Source: Bradyrhizobium campsiandrae
GTDB taxonomy: Bacteria > Pseudomonadota > Alphaproteobacteria > Rhizobiales > Xanthobacteraceae
Reading direction: 5' to 3'
Length of the DNA: 64,000 nt
NCBI RefSeq assembly: GCF_014529705.1
Contig: NZ_JAANIH010000046.1
Coordinates: 1 to 64,000 of the forward strand
Shown here: piece by piece, positions 9,221 through 16,762 of the stretch
Layout of the letters: each line of letters starts with the position of its first letter
How positions within the stretch are numbered: the first letter of the stretch is position 1
Position numbers and translations under genes: made by a program
Notes under the pieces: model-generated
Database searches by the model: none
What the model saw: only the letters and a program-made list of their open reading frames with translations
What the model was told of the DNA's origin: nothing

Positions 9221-9439
9221 CGACCAGCGACGCCCTGGGCGGTGCCGCCAATGTCGGGGCTGGCTGAGCGCGCGGTTGCCAATGCAACCAAGCTTCGCTC
9301 AAAATTAGAGGATCGCCCTGACGCCCACCTGACAGGGCGCCTTTGCCGGCAAGCCGATGCGAACAGCCCCAACTTCGCGTTGCCTTGCCCGGCCGACTGC
9401 GTTAAGCGACAGCCATTCCGGACTTTCAGTCCGGGCTTT

Positions 9440-9529
9440 GGAAGGGTGGCCGAGTGGTTTAAGGCACCGGTCTTGAAAACCGGCGTGCCCGCAAGGGTAC
9501 CGTGGGTTCGAATCCCACCCCTTCCGCCA
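9440..9529 (+). tRNA. tRNA-Ser (anticodon UGA)
   Basis: The acceptor stem GGAAGGG (9440-9446) pairs with CCCTTCC, followed by G and an encoded CCA ending at 9529. The anticodon stem CCGGT/ACCGG encloses loop CTTGAAA with anticodon TGA at 9474-9476. A long variable arm and the T-loop GTTCGAATC complete a class II tRNA of 90 bases, as expected for serine. It marks the left edge of the DarTG accessory region. Confidence 0.97.
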
Positions 9530-9539
9530 GCATCTCAAT

Positions 9540-9837
9540 TGTCCGGCCTGAAGACATAGGTAACAGGTTGTACCTAAGACATGGGTGACAACCTCATGCC
9601 GAACGGATTTTCAGGGTCACTCCACGCCTTCATGGCGCGGGCTCGGCACGCGCGTTCGCCGTCAACCCCGCCCGCCCAAGGCGCGCCCCTTCGCGCTTCG
9701 GGGTTGACGACGCAGCGCGGCAACTTGAGGGGGTGAGTTTTTGCGCGGTATTGATCATGGTAAATGCGATGGGAGGGGAAACGACCCAACCGGTTCCCTA
9801 TTGACCGAATCTTAACGTGTTCGTAGTTTGTTCTCAA
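9540..9837 (-). mobile_element. Insertion-sequence-like remnant next to tRNA-Ser
   Basis: Beginning 11 bases after the tRNA there are two copies of AAGACAT(A/G)GGT(A/G)ACA, 25 bases apart (9551 and 9576). From memory this resembles the ends of IS481-type elements common in rhizobial genomes. On the minus strand an 87-codon frame (9574-9837) continues into it, ending PENPFGMRLSPMS, but no transposase catalytic domain is present. I read it as an IS end or decayed copy. A nearby candidate promoter (TTGACC at 9801, TAGTTT at 9824, 17-base spacing) could serve darT. The rest of the 9530-9916 gap holds no gene that I can support. Confidence 0.4.
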
Positions 9838-9916
9838 AGGGGAAAGCTTTGCAGTGGGGTGATGACGCTGTGAATACGGGAGAACGTCGTGTTTCGTCTA
9901 GAAGCGGCATCGGCGT

Positions 9917-10567
9917 ATGGTCGCTGCGATGTCCAAGGATCTCTTAAATCCCCAGAGCGCGTTCATTTTTCGGATTTGCCACAAAAGCAACGTCGAGAAG
10001 GTGTTGAACGATGGCGGATGCATATGCGCAAACGACGCCGGTAACTCAAAATATGCTGAGATCGGTAACCAAGAGCTGATCTCTAAACGCAAGGCGCACC
10101 CGGTGCCGTGCGGGCCGGGTGGAACGCTTGGCGATTACGTGCCGTTCTACTTCACGCCGTACAGTCCGATGCTCTACAACATCAAGACCGGGTACAACGG
10201 TATTCCAAAGAAGCCAATCGAAGAGATCGTGATTTTAATCGCGTCGCTTCACTACCTGAAGGAAATTGGCATCCCTTTCGTGTTCACGGACCGACACGCT
10301 TACCTGAAGCTGGCGCAGTTCTCGGACGATTTGGCCAATTTGAATTGGATCATCTGGCCGGTCTTGCAGGTGAGGGATTTCAAGAAGGACGACATGGACA
10401 AGTTCGAGAAGTATCAGGCGGAAGCGCTAGTGCACAAGAAATTGCCGCTCGGCGCGCTGTCGGGGATTGCTTGCTACAACGATGCAGTGAAGACCGAGAT
10501 TGAGGCCCTGTGCGATTCGAAAGGCCAGAAGGTGAAGATCGTCACTCGTAGAGACTGGTTTCTTTGA
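9917..10567 (+). CDS. darT: DarT toxin, DNA ADP-ribosyltransferase
   Basis: A 216-residue protein of the DarT family (formerly DUF4433). Members transfer ADP-ribose from NAD+ to thymidine bases in single-stranded DNA, blocking replication, and DarTG systems are known to defend against phage. Family landmarks are the N-terminal NAD-binding region (FIFRICHKSNVEKVLNDGG), the DYVPFYFTPYSPMLYNI block, and the catalytic glutamate in QAEALVHKKLP (Glu169 from the first ATG). The start is 9917, or the ATG at 9929 (MSKDLL). The antitoxin follows after one base. Base composition is clearly lower in GC than the flanking chromosome, suggesting horizontal transfer. Confidence 0.93.
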   Translation: MVAAMSKDLLNPQSAFIFRICHKSNVEKVLNDGGCICANDAGNSKYAEIGNQELISKRKAHPVPCGPGGTLGDYVPFYFTPYSPMLYNIKTGYNGIPKKPIEEIVILIASLHYLKEIGIPFVFTDRHAYLKLAQFSDDLANLNWIIWPVLQVRDFKKDDMDKFEKYQAEALVHKKLPLGALSGIACYNDAVKTEIEALCDSKGQKVKIVTRRDWFL

Positions 10568-10568
10568 C

Positions 10569-11660
10569 ATGATCCGCTTTACGCAAGGCAATCTTTTGGA
10601 CTCTGACGCCGAAGCGCTCGTCAATACCGTCAACACGGTCGGCGTGATGGGCAAGGGCGTCGCGCTCATGTTCAAGGAGGCATATCCGAAGAATTTCGAG
10701 GCATATGAAACGGCTTGTCTACTGAAGGAAGTCAAGGTCGGCAAAATGTTTGTGACTGAGCGTGTCGGGGAGATGTTCGGTCCCAGGTGGATCGTAAACT
10801 TTCCCACCAAAGCCCATTGGCGCTTCCCGTCCAAGATTGAGTGGATTGTTCATGGACTGGAAGATCTCAAGCAATTCATCAAGGACAAGGGCGTCAAGTC
10901 CATTGCACTGCCGCCGCTGGGGGCGGGCAACGGTGGACTGGCCTGGAAGGACGTTCGTTCGAAGATTGAGGCCGTCCTTGGCGAACTGAACGACGTAGAT
11001 GTGATCGTCTACGAGCCAACCGCAAAATATCAGAACGTGGCAAAGCGGACCGGCGTGGAAAAGCTAACGCCCACGAGAGCACTCATAGCCGAATTGGTTC
11101 GCCGATATGCGATTTTGGGGTTTGACTGCACGCTTCTTGAAATACAGAAACTTGGATATTTTCTCGAGCGCTTCGCCGTGAAGCTGAACCTCGACAATCC
11201 GATGAAGTTTCAGTTTGCGGCTCGAAAGTTCGGCCCGTATTCGGAAAACTTAAAGCATCTCCTGAACGGACTCGATGGCAGCTACTTGCACTGTGACAAG
11301 CGCTTGGGGGATGCCGCACCCTTCGATGTTATTCGTTTCGACGACTCGAAGAAGGATAAGGTTGCAGCTTATCTGACGACGGCGGAGGCTAAGGAGTTTC
11401 GTACGGCTCTTGAGAAGACTTCCGAGTTGATCGATGGTTTCGAATCCCCGCTTGGAATGGAGCTTCTCGCGACAGTCGATTGGCTGGTCAATGAGGCGGG
11501 CGTTAAGCCGGACGTAAGCGCAGTGCGTAAGCGGCTTGCCAACTGGCCGGGAGGGAAGGAAGCAGGCGAGCGAAAGTTGAGGTTGTTCGAAGATCGAACA
11601 ATCCAGATTGCACTGTCGTCGCTTGCAGAAGCAGAGCTAATTCCCTCGCTGAAGGATTAG
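10569..11660 (+). CDS. darG: DarG antitoxin, macrodomain ADP-ribosyl-thymidine hydrolase
   Basis: A 363-residue partner of DarT. Residues 1 to about 155 form a macrodomain with the ADP-ribose-binding loops NTVNTVGVMGKGVALMF and LPPLGAGNGGLAWKDV. In the family this domain removes ADP-ribose from DNA thymidine. The C-terminal part (about 165-363) matches the usual DarG extension that binds and neutralises DarT directly. It includes LIAELVRRYAILGFDCTLLE and a helical region with KFGPYSENLKHLLNGLDGSY. The ATG at 10569 follows the toxin stop by one base. The order here is toxin first, as in other DarTG operons. It is intact, so the module is likely functional. Confidence 0.93.
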   Translation: MIRFTQGNLLDSDAEALVNTVNTVGVMGKGVALMFKEAYPKNFEAYETACLLKEVKVGKMFVTERVGEMFGPRWIVNFPTKAHWRFPSKIEWIVHGLEDLKQFIKDKGVKSIALPPLGAGNGGLAWKDVRSKIEAVLGELNDVDVIVYEPTAKYQNVAKRTGVEKLTPTRALIAELVRRYAILGFDCTLLEIQKLGYFLERFAVKLNLDNPMKFQFAARKFGPYSENLKHLLNGLDGSYLHCDKRLGDAAPFDVIRFDDSKKDKVAAYLTTAEAKEFRTALEKTSELIDGFESPLGMELLATVDWLVNEAGVKPDVSAVRKRLANWPGGKEAGERKLRLFEDRTIQIALSSLAEAELIPSLKD

Positions 11661-11695
11661 ACGTCTCTCTCTCTTCTCGTTTGACGTGCCATACA

Positions 11696-11792
11696 ATGAC
11701 TGATGTCTACGACCCGCGCTGCATTGCGAATCTGATGCTCGGCGAGAGTGCCCGAATGGGCCAGCCGATAGACCTGCTCGCGTTCGCCTCGT
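11696..11792 (+). pseudogene. Truncated N-terminus resembling a Panacea/SocA-type (DUF4065) protein
   Basis: After darG a frame begins MTDVYDPRCIANLMLGESAR and continues MGQPIDLLAF. This resembles the opening of Panacea/SocA-domain proteins, where a line such as NLALQKLLYFAHG should come next. Instead the similarity stops and the frame runs antisense into the end of the cytochrome gene at 11793. I read it as a gene cut off at the right edge of the island. The call depends on recognising about 30 residues, so it is tentative. Confidence 0.4.
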
Positions 11793-12800
11793 TCACGGAT
11801 CCAGCGAACTCACATAAGCCGCAAGAGCGATCATGTCGTCCTGCGACAGCTTTTCGACGGTCGGTTTCATCAGGGCGCTGGCGGCGCCCGCGCGGCTGCC
11901 GTGCTGGAATTCGTAGAGCTGGCGCATGATGTAGGTCGGCGATCTCCCTGCGATCCCGGGCACGGTGTCGACGCCCTTCAAGTCCGGTCCGTGACAGAGA
12001 CCGCAGGCGGCGGTCACGCCCGATCCGCCGGTCTTGGCGAGCGCCTCTCCCTTCGCCAGGCTTCCCAGCGGAACGTAAGCGGTGAATGTCGCGCGCGAGT
12101 CACGGAGCTCGAACTGAACGACATCGTCGGGCATTTCGACGATGCGCCGGCCGAGCGGTTCAAGTCCTCCCTCCGGGCTCCTGACGTAAAACAGGCGCGA
12201 CGGTCCGGTTTTTGGAATCATGTCCGTTTCGACGACCTTGATGACCCGCTTGCGCTTCAGCGCGGAGAAATAGTCAGCCGCGGCGCTGATGTCGGCGTCC
12301 GTCATGCTCCTGACCGACGCCATCATGACTTGCGTGGAGATTCGTTGCGGCCCGGACATCGTTCTGGCGCCGCTTTTGAAGTCGGCAATCTGCTGGACGA
12401 AATAGTCGACGGGCAGGCCGGCAAGGCTGGCATTTTCGGGGCCGCCAGTGCCCTCGACACGATGGCAGGATCCGCACGCACGAATGTCGGGCTTGCGCCC
12501 GTTCGCGACAATATCAGGCATCGCCGGATGGGCGTCCGGATGCCAGTCGAGCGCGGCGAAAAGATCGCGCGCCTGTTTCCAGCTGAACGCAGCGGTGCTT
12601 CCCGGAAGCATATTGGGCGTGTCGGTGGGTGGGGGCACCTGGACGGTCGGGTCCCACAGGAAGGCCCACGCGGGAAGTCCGTCAGACGCCGGGGGATGGG
12701 ATGAGCCAACGCCATCCTGGGCGAAACCATCGCTGCTCGCAGCAAACGCGATTGCGATCAGGGTCAATGCGCGTAGCGAAATTCTTCCTGGGAATATCAA
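11793..12800 (-). CDS. Exported diheme cytochrome c
   Basis: A 335-residue protein with two heme-c sites, CGSCH at about 109-113 and CGLCH at about 266-270, so two cytochrome c domains. A signal peptide is visible (residues 1-28: basic start, hydrophobic LTLIAIAFAASS, then GFAQ). The start chosen is a TTG at 12800, because a strong GAGGAGG lies six bases upstream and the signal peptide then has the right length. The longer frame to 12866 lacks this. Heme-binding methionines are likely within SGPQRISTQVMMASV and the C-terminal GAASALMKPTVEKLS. It probably shuttles electrons in the periplasm. A tiny membrane protein gene sits 170 bases upstream on the same strand. Confidence 0.88.
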   Translation of the reverse strand: MIFPGRISLRALTLIAIAFAASSDGFAQDGVGSSHPPASDGLPAWAFLWDPTVQVPPPTDTPNMLPGSTAAFSWKQARDLFAALDWHPDAHPAMPDIVANGRKPDIRACGSCHRVEGTGGPENASLAGLPVDYFVQQIADFKSGARTMSGPQRISTQVMMASVRSMTDADISAAADYFSALKRKRVIKVVETDMIPKTGPSRLFYVRSPEGGLEPLGRRIVEMPDDVVQFELRDSRATFTAYVPLGSLAKGEALAKTGGSGVTAACGLCHGPDLKGVDTVPGIAGRSPTYIMRQLYEFQHGSRAGAASALMKPTVEKLSQDDMIALAAYVSSLDP

Positions 12801-12970
12801 GATTGCCTCCTCGCGGCGCTGCCGCTCTTCCGCAAGCCGCACGATCCAAACGCCGATCGATCCCATGGCAGGGGAGGCCGAGATCGATCGGTTTGGTCAA
12901 ATGAGCCAGCCGCTCCCGGCGCGACGGCGGCGTTCTCCGCGCTGGCCACGATGTGCGGGATCGACCGCTC

Positions 12971-13141
12971 TCATCGGCCGGCGTTCTGATGCCGGTCGGG
13001 CGGTGCCCGCCGAAGCCTGCCCGCTCTTGCGCGGATGAAAAGCGTGAGCTTCTTCGCGCTCTCGCGGACGATCGCGAAGAACATCATGAGCCACGTCGCA
13101 AGCGCGGCGCACCACAAGAGTGCGTCTAGCGTCTCCGCCAT
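12971..13141 (-). CDS. Small membrane protein
   Basis: A 56-residue ORF starting at ATG 13141 with a strong ribosome binding site (GGAGGAAATTGC before ATG). It has one hydrophobic helix (LLWCAALATWLMMFFAIV) followed by a strongly basic tail (RESAKKLTLFIRARAGRLRR), so an N-out/C-in single-pass topology is likely. It precedes the diheme cytochrome gene on the same strand and could be co-transcribed and associated with it. No named family is recognised. Confidence 0.65.
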   Translation of the reverse strand: MAETLDALLWCAALATWLMMFFAIVRESAKKLTLFIRARAGRLRRAPPDRHQNAGR

Positions 13142-13331
13142 GCAATTTCCTCCAACAAATGACTGCTTCAAAAACGCACGAGGCCGGCGAGCAAAACGCC
13201 GAACACAACCGCTCTCGTGAAAATCCTCCAGCCGCCGGCAACCTAGCCGGCCCGGGCATGGTCCGTATGGAAAACATTGCGCAGATTGTCGCAGCCCTAT
13301 AGCATTCCGGAATTCGAGACTGGGGGCAGCC

Positions 13332-14255
13332 TTGGAAAGAGCCGAGCTCGAGCGCCTTGCCGGCCGCCGCTTGCGGCTGAGCTTCGAGGACATCGTGAAC
13401 CATCCCGGGTTGCCGGAGGCTCGGCGCGCCTATCTCGATAGCTTCACTGAGGTGTACGGCGGCGATCCGTTTCTGGTTCGTCTGTTGCTCCAGGCCGGCC
13501 GATTTTTCGTGTTTCATTGTGCAGCCGTGCTCGAAGCCGCGCAGGACCTGTCGCGGCGTGAAACCTGGTTCACGGTTGCCGCCCTGAAGCAGCAACTGGC
13601 CATGTTCGGCTATGCCAGCCCGCGCCAGATCGATCACCTGCTGGCGCGGCTCTGCGAGGTCGGCTTCATCGAGCAGAGCCGGGCCCCGGGCGATGGCCGC
13701 GTGCGCCTCCTGGCGACCACGAACAAGCTTCGTTCGCATCACACCGAGTGGCTGGCCGCCCATTACGTGCCGCTTGCCAGGCTCTATCCCGATCACGACT
13801 ACAGCCCTGTGCTGTCGCGAGACCGCGCCTTTCATGCCCTGCATTGCCGCGCCTGCCTGCCGTTCACCGCTGTCGGCGCCCGCCTCATGATGACCCTTCC
13901 CGACACGTTGCTGTTCTTTGCTCACGCTGCGGGACCGCTGATCCAGTACGCGCTGCTGAAGGCGGCACTCGATGCGGGCGATCTGGCGGCGCAAGTTCCT
14001 TACATGGATGTTGCGGACCGCTTCGGGGTATCCCGAACCCACGTCCGCAATCTGATGAAATCGGCGGAGGCGGCAGGTCTCGTCAGAATCGTCGGTCGGG
14101 GCGGCCGAAACATCGAAATCCTCCCGCGGCACTGGGTGAGCTACGATCGCGGCCTGGCCGTCGGCATGTACTTGCACGACGTCGTCAATCTCGTCGCCAT
14201 GCAGGAGTGGACGAAGCAGCCGAACGAGGACGCAAGGCGCCAGCTTGCCGTTTGA
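13332..14255 (+). CDS. Probable transcriptional regulator with two winged-helix domains
   Basis: A 307-residue soluble protein starting at TTG, divergent from the cytochrome/small-membrane-protein genes. A first helix-turn-helix-like region is seen around residues 78-130 (FTVAALKQQLAMFGYASPRQ, then LLARLCEVGFIEQS, with a wing). A second lies at about 218-262 (VPYMDVADRFGVSRTHVRNL, then SAEAAGLVRIVGRGGRNIEI). The C-terminus ends in a helical segment (YDRGLAVGMYLHDVVNLVAM). This resembles MarR/GntR-type winged helices but no effector domain is recognised. It may control the divergent cytochrome. An alternative start slightly downstream cannot be excluded. Confidence 0.65.
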   Translation: MERAELERLAGRRLRLSFEDIVNHPGLPEARRAYLDSFTEVYGGDPFLVRLLLQAGRFFVFHCAAVLEAAQDLSRRETWFTVAALKQQLAMFGYASPRQIDHLLARLCEVGFIEQSRAPGDGRVRLLATTNKLRSHHTEWLAAHYVPLARLYPDHDYSPVLSRDRAFHALHCRACLPFTAVGARLMMTLPDTLLFFAHAAGPLIQYALLKAALDAGDLAAQVPYMDVADRFGVSRTHVRNLMKSAEAAGLVRIVGRGGRNIEILPRHWVSYDRGLAVGMYLHDVVNLVAMQEWTKQPNEDARRQLAV

Positions 14256-14288
14256 TTGGCGGCCAATCCGGCGGGAGCCGGCAATTTA

Positions 14289-14354
14289 ATGTCAACTAAA
14301 GCGACATGAAACTTGCGGGCCGCGCATTTTCATGTCAATGATAGTGGCATGAAA
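14289..14354 (+). promoter_or_regulatory. Paired operator over the tetR start codon
   Basis: Two imperfect copies of a 23-base element begin at 14289 and 14332 (43 bases apart, about four helical turns). Each has the form ATGTCA, seven bases, then (G/C)(G/A)CATGAAA. The first copy is a near-palindrome (ATGTC, nine bases, GACAT). Between them GACATGAAA (14303-14311) and TTTCATGTC (14328-14336) form a perfect 9-base inverted repeat. The second copy contains the tetR start codon, so binding would block both transcription and translation initiation. TetR autoregulation is inferred. Confidence 0.6.
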
Positions 14355-14984
14355 TCGAGTCGCGCCAAAAGCCCACGGCCTTACCGCCAAACAAGCCGCG
14401 CCGACGCTGCGGAGGAAACGGCCCGCCAGATCCTCGATGCATTCGGCGACAGCATGCGTCGGCAATGGTTCGACGAGGTGACGCTGGAGGAGGTGGCTGA
14501 GCGTGCCGGCGTCAACGTGCGGACGGTCATTCGTCGCTTCGGCGGCAAGGATGGGCTGCTCGAGGCATTCGTCGACGACTTCATTCCATCCATCGCCATC
14601 GACCGAACAACGCCACCCGGCGACGTCGTGGCCGCGATCGACCGGCTGATGGATGTCTACGAGACCTGGGGCGATAGCGTCATCCGCAACCTCGCCCAGG
14701 AGCCACGTCATGCGCCGTTGAAGCGTCTGCTCGATCTCGGCCGCGAACGACACCGCAACATAACGGCAGAGACCTATGCTCCATGGCTGGGGCGTCTTGC
14801 GCCGCCGGAGCGGGAAAGGACACTCGACGCCCTCGTCGCCGCCACCGATGTCTATGTCTGGAAGCTCGCTCGGCGGGACATGGCGCGCTCCCGCGCGGAG
14901 ACCGCGCGGATGATGCGTCTGCTTGTCGATGCCGTGCTCAAGCAGGCGTCCGCAATCCAAGGGAAGGGGAGCTCATCGGCATGA
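14349..14984 (+). CDS. TetR family transcriptional regulator
   Basis: A 211-residue regulator. The N-terminal TetR DNA-binding domain covers about residues 20-75: TARQILDAFGDSMRRQWFDE, then VTLEEVAERAGVNVRTVIRRFGG, where the Tyr-Phe usual at the end is Arg-Phe. The rest is an all-helical ligand-binding domain. The start ATG at 14349 sits inside the second operator copy, so a short or leaderless 5' end is possible. Its stop overlaps the ATG of the following glycosyltransferase by four bases, so the two form an operon, probably autoregulated and induced by a compound that the enzyme glycosylates. Confidence 0.88.
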   Translation: MKSSRAKSPRPYRQTSRADAAEETARQILDAFGDSMRRQWFDEVTLEEVAERAGVNVRTVIRRFGGKDGLLEAFVDDFIPSIAIDRTTPPGDVVAAIDRLMDVYETWGDSVIRNLAQEPRHAPLKRLLDLGRERHRNITAETYAPWLGRLAPPERERTLDALVAATDVYVWKLARRDMARSRAETARMMRLLVDAVLKQASAIQGKGSSSA

Positions 14985-16330
14985 TCACGCGTCGTCCACT
15001 GAATTTTCTGTTCGCGACCGCCCATCTCGGCGGCAATGTTTCACCTGTCATGCCGGTGGTCCGGCAGCTTGTTGCATCAGGACATCGCGTGCGCGTGATG
15101 AGCGATGGCGTCAATCGTCCCGATGCGGCAGCCGTCGGGGCCCAGTTCAGGTCGTGGAAACGCGCTCCCAACCGCGCCGACCGGGCTCGCGAGCACGATC
15201 CGCCCGATTGGAGCGTCAGCGACAAGGAGGGCATCGGCATGGTGGCGCAGTTCCTTGCGGGGTCCGCGTTGGCCTACGCCGAGGACACCATCGAAGAGTT
15301 GCAGCAAGAGCCGGCTGATTTGGTCGTCTGTTTCGACATGCTGCTCGGGCCCATGCTCGGTGCGGAGGCGATCGGCCAGAAGCTCGCGCTGCTGGGCACA
15401 ATGATCAGCTTCTTTCCACTGCGCGGGATTGCGCCGCTCGGCTCAGGGCTCGGCATTGCGCGCAGCGCCGAGGACCACGCGGTCCAGGACGCGGCTCGCG
15501 CGGAAATGACCGGTATTCTCGATTCCGCCCTGCCTGAACTGAACGCAGCTCGCGCAAAGCTTGGTCTGAAACCGATCGCGCATCTTGCCGATCAATGCGG
15601 TGCCGCGACCGCACATTGGCTCGGCACGGCAAAGGCCTTTGACTTCGAGAACGCCGTGCTTCGGCCCAACATGCGCTATACCGGCCCGCTCATCGGCGAC
15701 CCAATTTGGGCAGAGCCGTTCCGGTCGCCTTGGGACAACGACGACATCAGGCCGCTCGTGCTCGCGGCATTCTCGACCAGCTTTCAGAACCACGCTGCCG
15801 TCTTGCAGCGGGTGATCGACGCCTCATCGTCATTGCCGATCCGCCTGCTCGTCACGCTGGGCGGCGCGATCGAGCCGCATGAATTGACGCCGGCCGAGAA
15901 CACCGCCGTGGTCCGCAGCGCTCCTCATCTCGAAATCATGAGGGACGCCTCGCTGGTCGTGACGCATGGCGGGCACGGAACGGTCATGGCAGCGCTCATG
16001 CATCGAATTCCCATGCTGATCGTCCCGCATGGCCGGGATCAAGCGGACAACGCGGTTCGGGTGACCGAACGCGGCGCGGGCCTTGCAGTCTCGCGTACGG
16101 CTGCAACGACCGAGATCTGTGCTGCGCTTAATCGGCTGATCTCAGAGCCTGAGTTTCGGAGAGCGGCCGGAGCCCTCGGCGACGCCGTCGACGCCGAATT
16201 GCGGGGGACTACTTTGATCGCCGATCTTGAGGACCTGGCGAGCAGGAATGCCGCGGCGGAAGGACCGGGCAGGGGCTCGCGACCGATAGGCGCAAAGTTT
16301 TCCAGCACGGCCCGGACGGAGTGCGGTTAA
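14981..16330 (+). CDS. UGT/macrolide-type glycosyltransferase (GT1, GT-B fold)
   Basis: A 449-residue GT-B enzyme. The N-terminal acceptor domain starts with LNFLFATAHLGGNVSPVMPV, the conserved first Rossmann strand with its catalytic-His-type position. The C-terminal donor domain carries VVTHGGHGTVMAALMHRIPM followed by LIVPHGRDQADNAVRV, the sugar-nucleotide-binding signature of UDP-glucuronosyl and macrolide glycosyltransferases. The ATG at 14981 follows GGGAAGGGGAG and overlaps the tetR stop. With its regulator it suggests inducible glycosylation, for example detoxification of an antibiotic or plant phenolic, or decoration of a secondary metabolite. Donor and acceptor are unknown. Confidence 0.9.
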   Translation: MITRRPLNFLFATAHLGGNVSPVMPVVRQLVASGHRVRVMSDGVNRPDAAAVGAQFRSWKRAPNRADRAREHDPPDWSVSDKEGIGMVAQFLAGSALAYAEDTIEELQQEPADLVVCFDMLLGPMLGAEAIGQKLALLGTMISFFPLRGIAPLGSGLGIARSAEDHAVQDAARAEMTGILDSALPELNAARAKLGLKPIAHLADQCGAATAHWLGTAKAFDFENAVLRPNMRYTGPLIGDPIWAEPFRSPWDNDDIRPLVLAAFSTSFQNHAAVLQRVIDASSSLPIRLLVTLGGAIEPHELTPAENTAVVRSAPHLEIMRDASLVVTHGGHGTVMAALMHRIPMLIVPHGRDQADNAVRVTERGAGLAVSRTAATTEICAALNRLISEPEFRRAAGALGDAVDAELRGTTLIADLEDLASRNAAAEGPGRGSRPIGAKFSSTARTECG

Positions 16331-16533
16331 GCTTGCGATCGTCATGCGGCACTCGGTCTCCAAGGATTTTTGAAAGAGGTTAGTTGCTCAACCAATTGCG
16401 GTGCGGCCGAACACCGGCACCCGCACACATGCCGCCCTTCGTTCAACCGGTCCAGCGGCCATTTTGGGCCAGTCCGGAAACAGATTGATACGTAACGCGC
16501 GCGCCGGAATCCCAGGACCGGTGGGAGGACATT

Positions 16534-16656
16534 TTGTGCTTCAAATTCATAGATCCCTCGGGCTCGGGGGAGCTTCCCGGCTTCATGAAAGGCTATCTGA
16601 TCGGCTGTGCGGTCGTGGCCGGCCTCTTGGTCATTGAGTTGATCATCCTGCTCTAG
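16534..16656 (+). CDS. Very small membrane protein
   Basis: A 40-residue ORF starting at TTG with GGGAGGA immediately upstream. Its C-terminal half is a hydrophobic helix (GYLIGCAVVAGLLVIELIILL). It stands alone between the glycosyltransferase and the metallo-hydrolase gene; the 16331-16533 gap holds nothing else evident. The good ribosome binding site and clean membrane helix support a real microprotein, but no homologue is recognised. Confidence 0.45.
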   Translation: MCFKFIDPSGSGELPGFMKGYLIGCAVVAGLLVIELIILL

Positions 16657-16682
16657 GCGGCTGGGACGTTCGCGGGCTGGCG

Positions 16683-16711
16683 TTGACAGCTCGATCGATT
16701 ATGCCTGTAAT
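16683..16711 (+). promoter_or_regulatory. Candidate sigma-70-type promoter
   Basis: TTGACA (16683-16688), a 17-base spacer and TGTAAT (16706-16711) lie 51 bases upstream of the ATG of the metallo-hydrolase gene at 16763. This is close to consensus for a vegetative promoter. Confidence 0.45.
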
Positions 16712-16762
16712 CCGGACATTCTGAAATTTAGACTCCTGTTGAATTGCCCATGGAGCCCGCTG

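Noticed and set aside
9440..11792. Direct att-site duplication of the tRNA-Ser 3' end
   Set aside because: I looked for a copy of the tRNA 3' end at the right island edge (11690-11800) and saw none, so no attL/attR pair is claimed.
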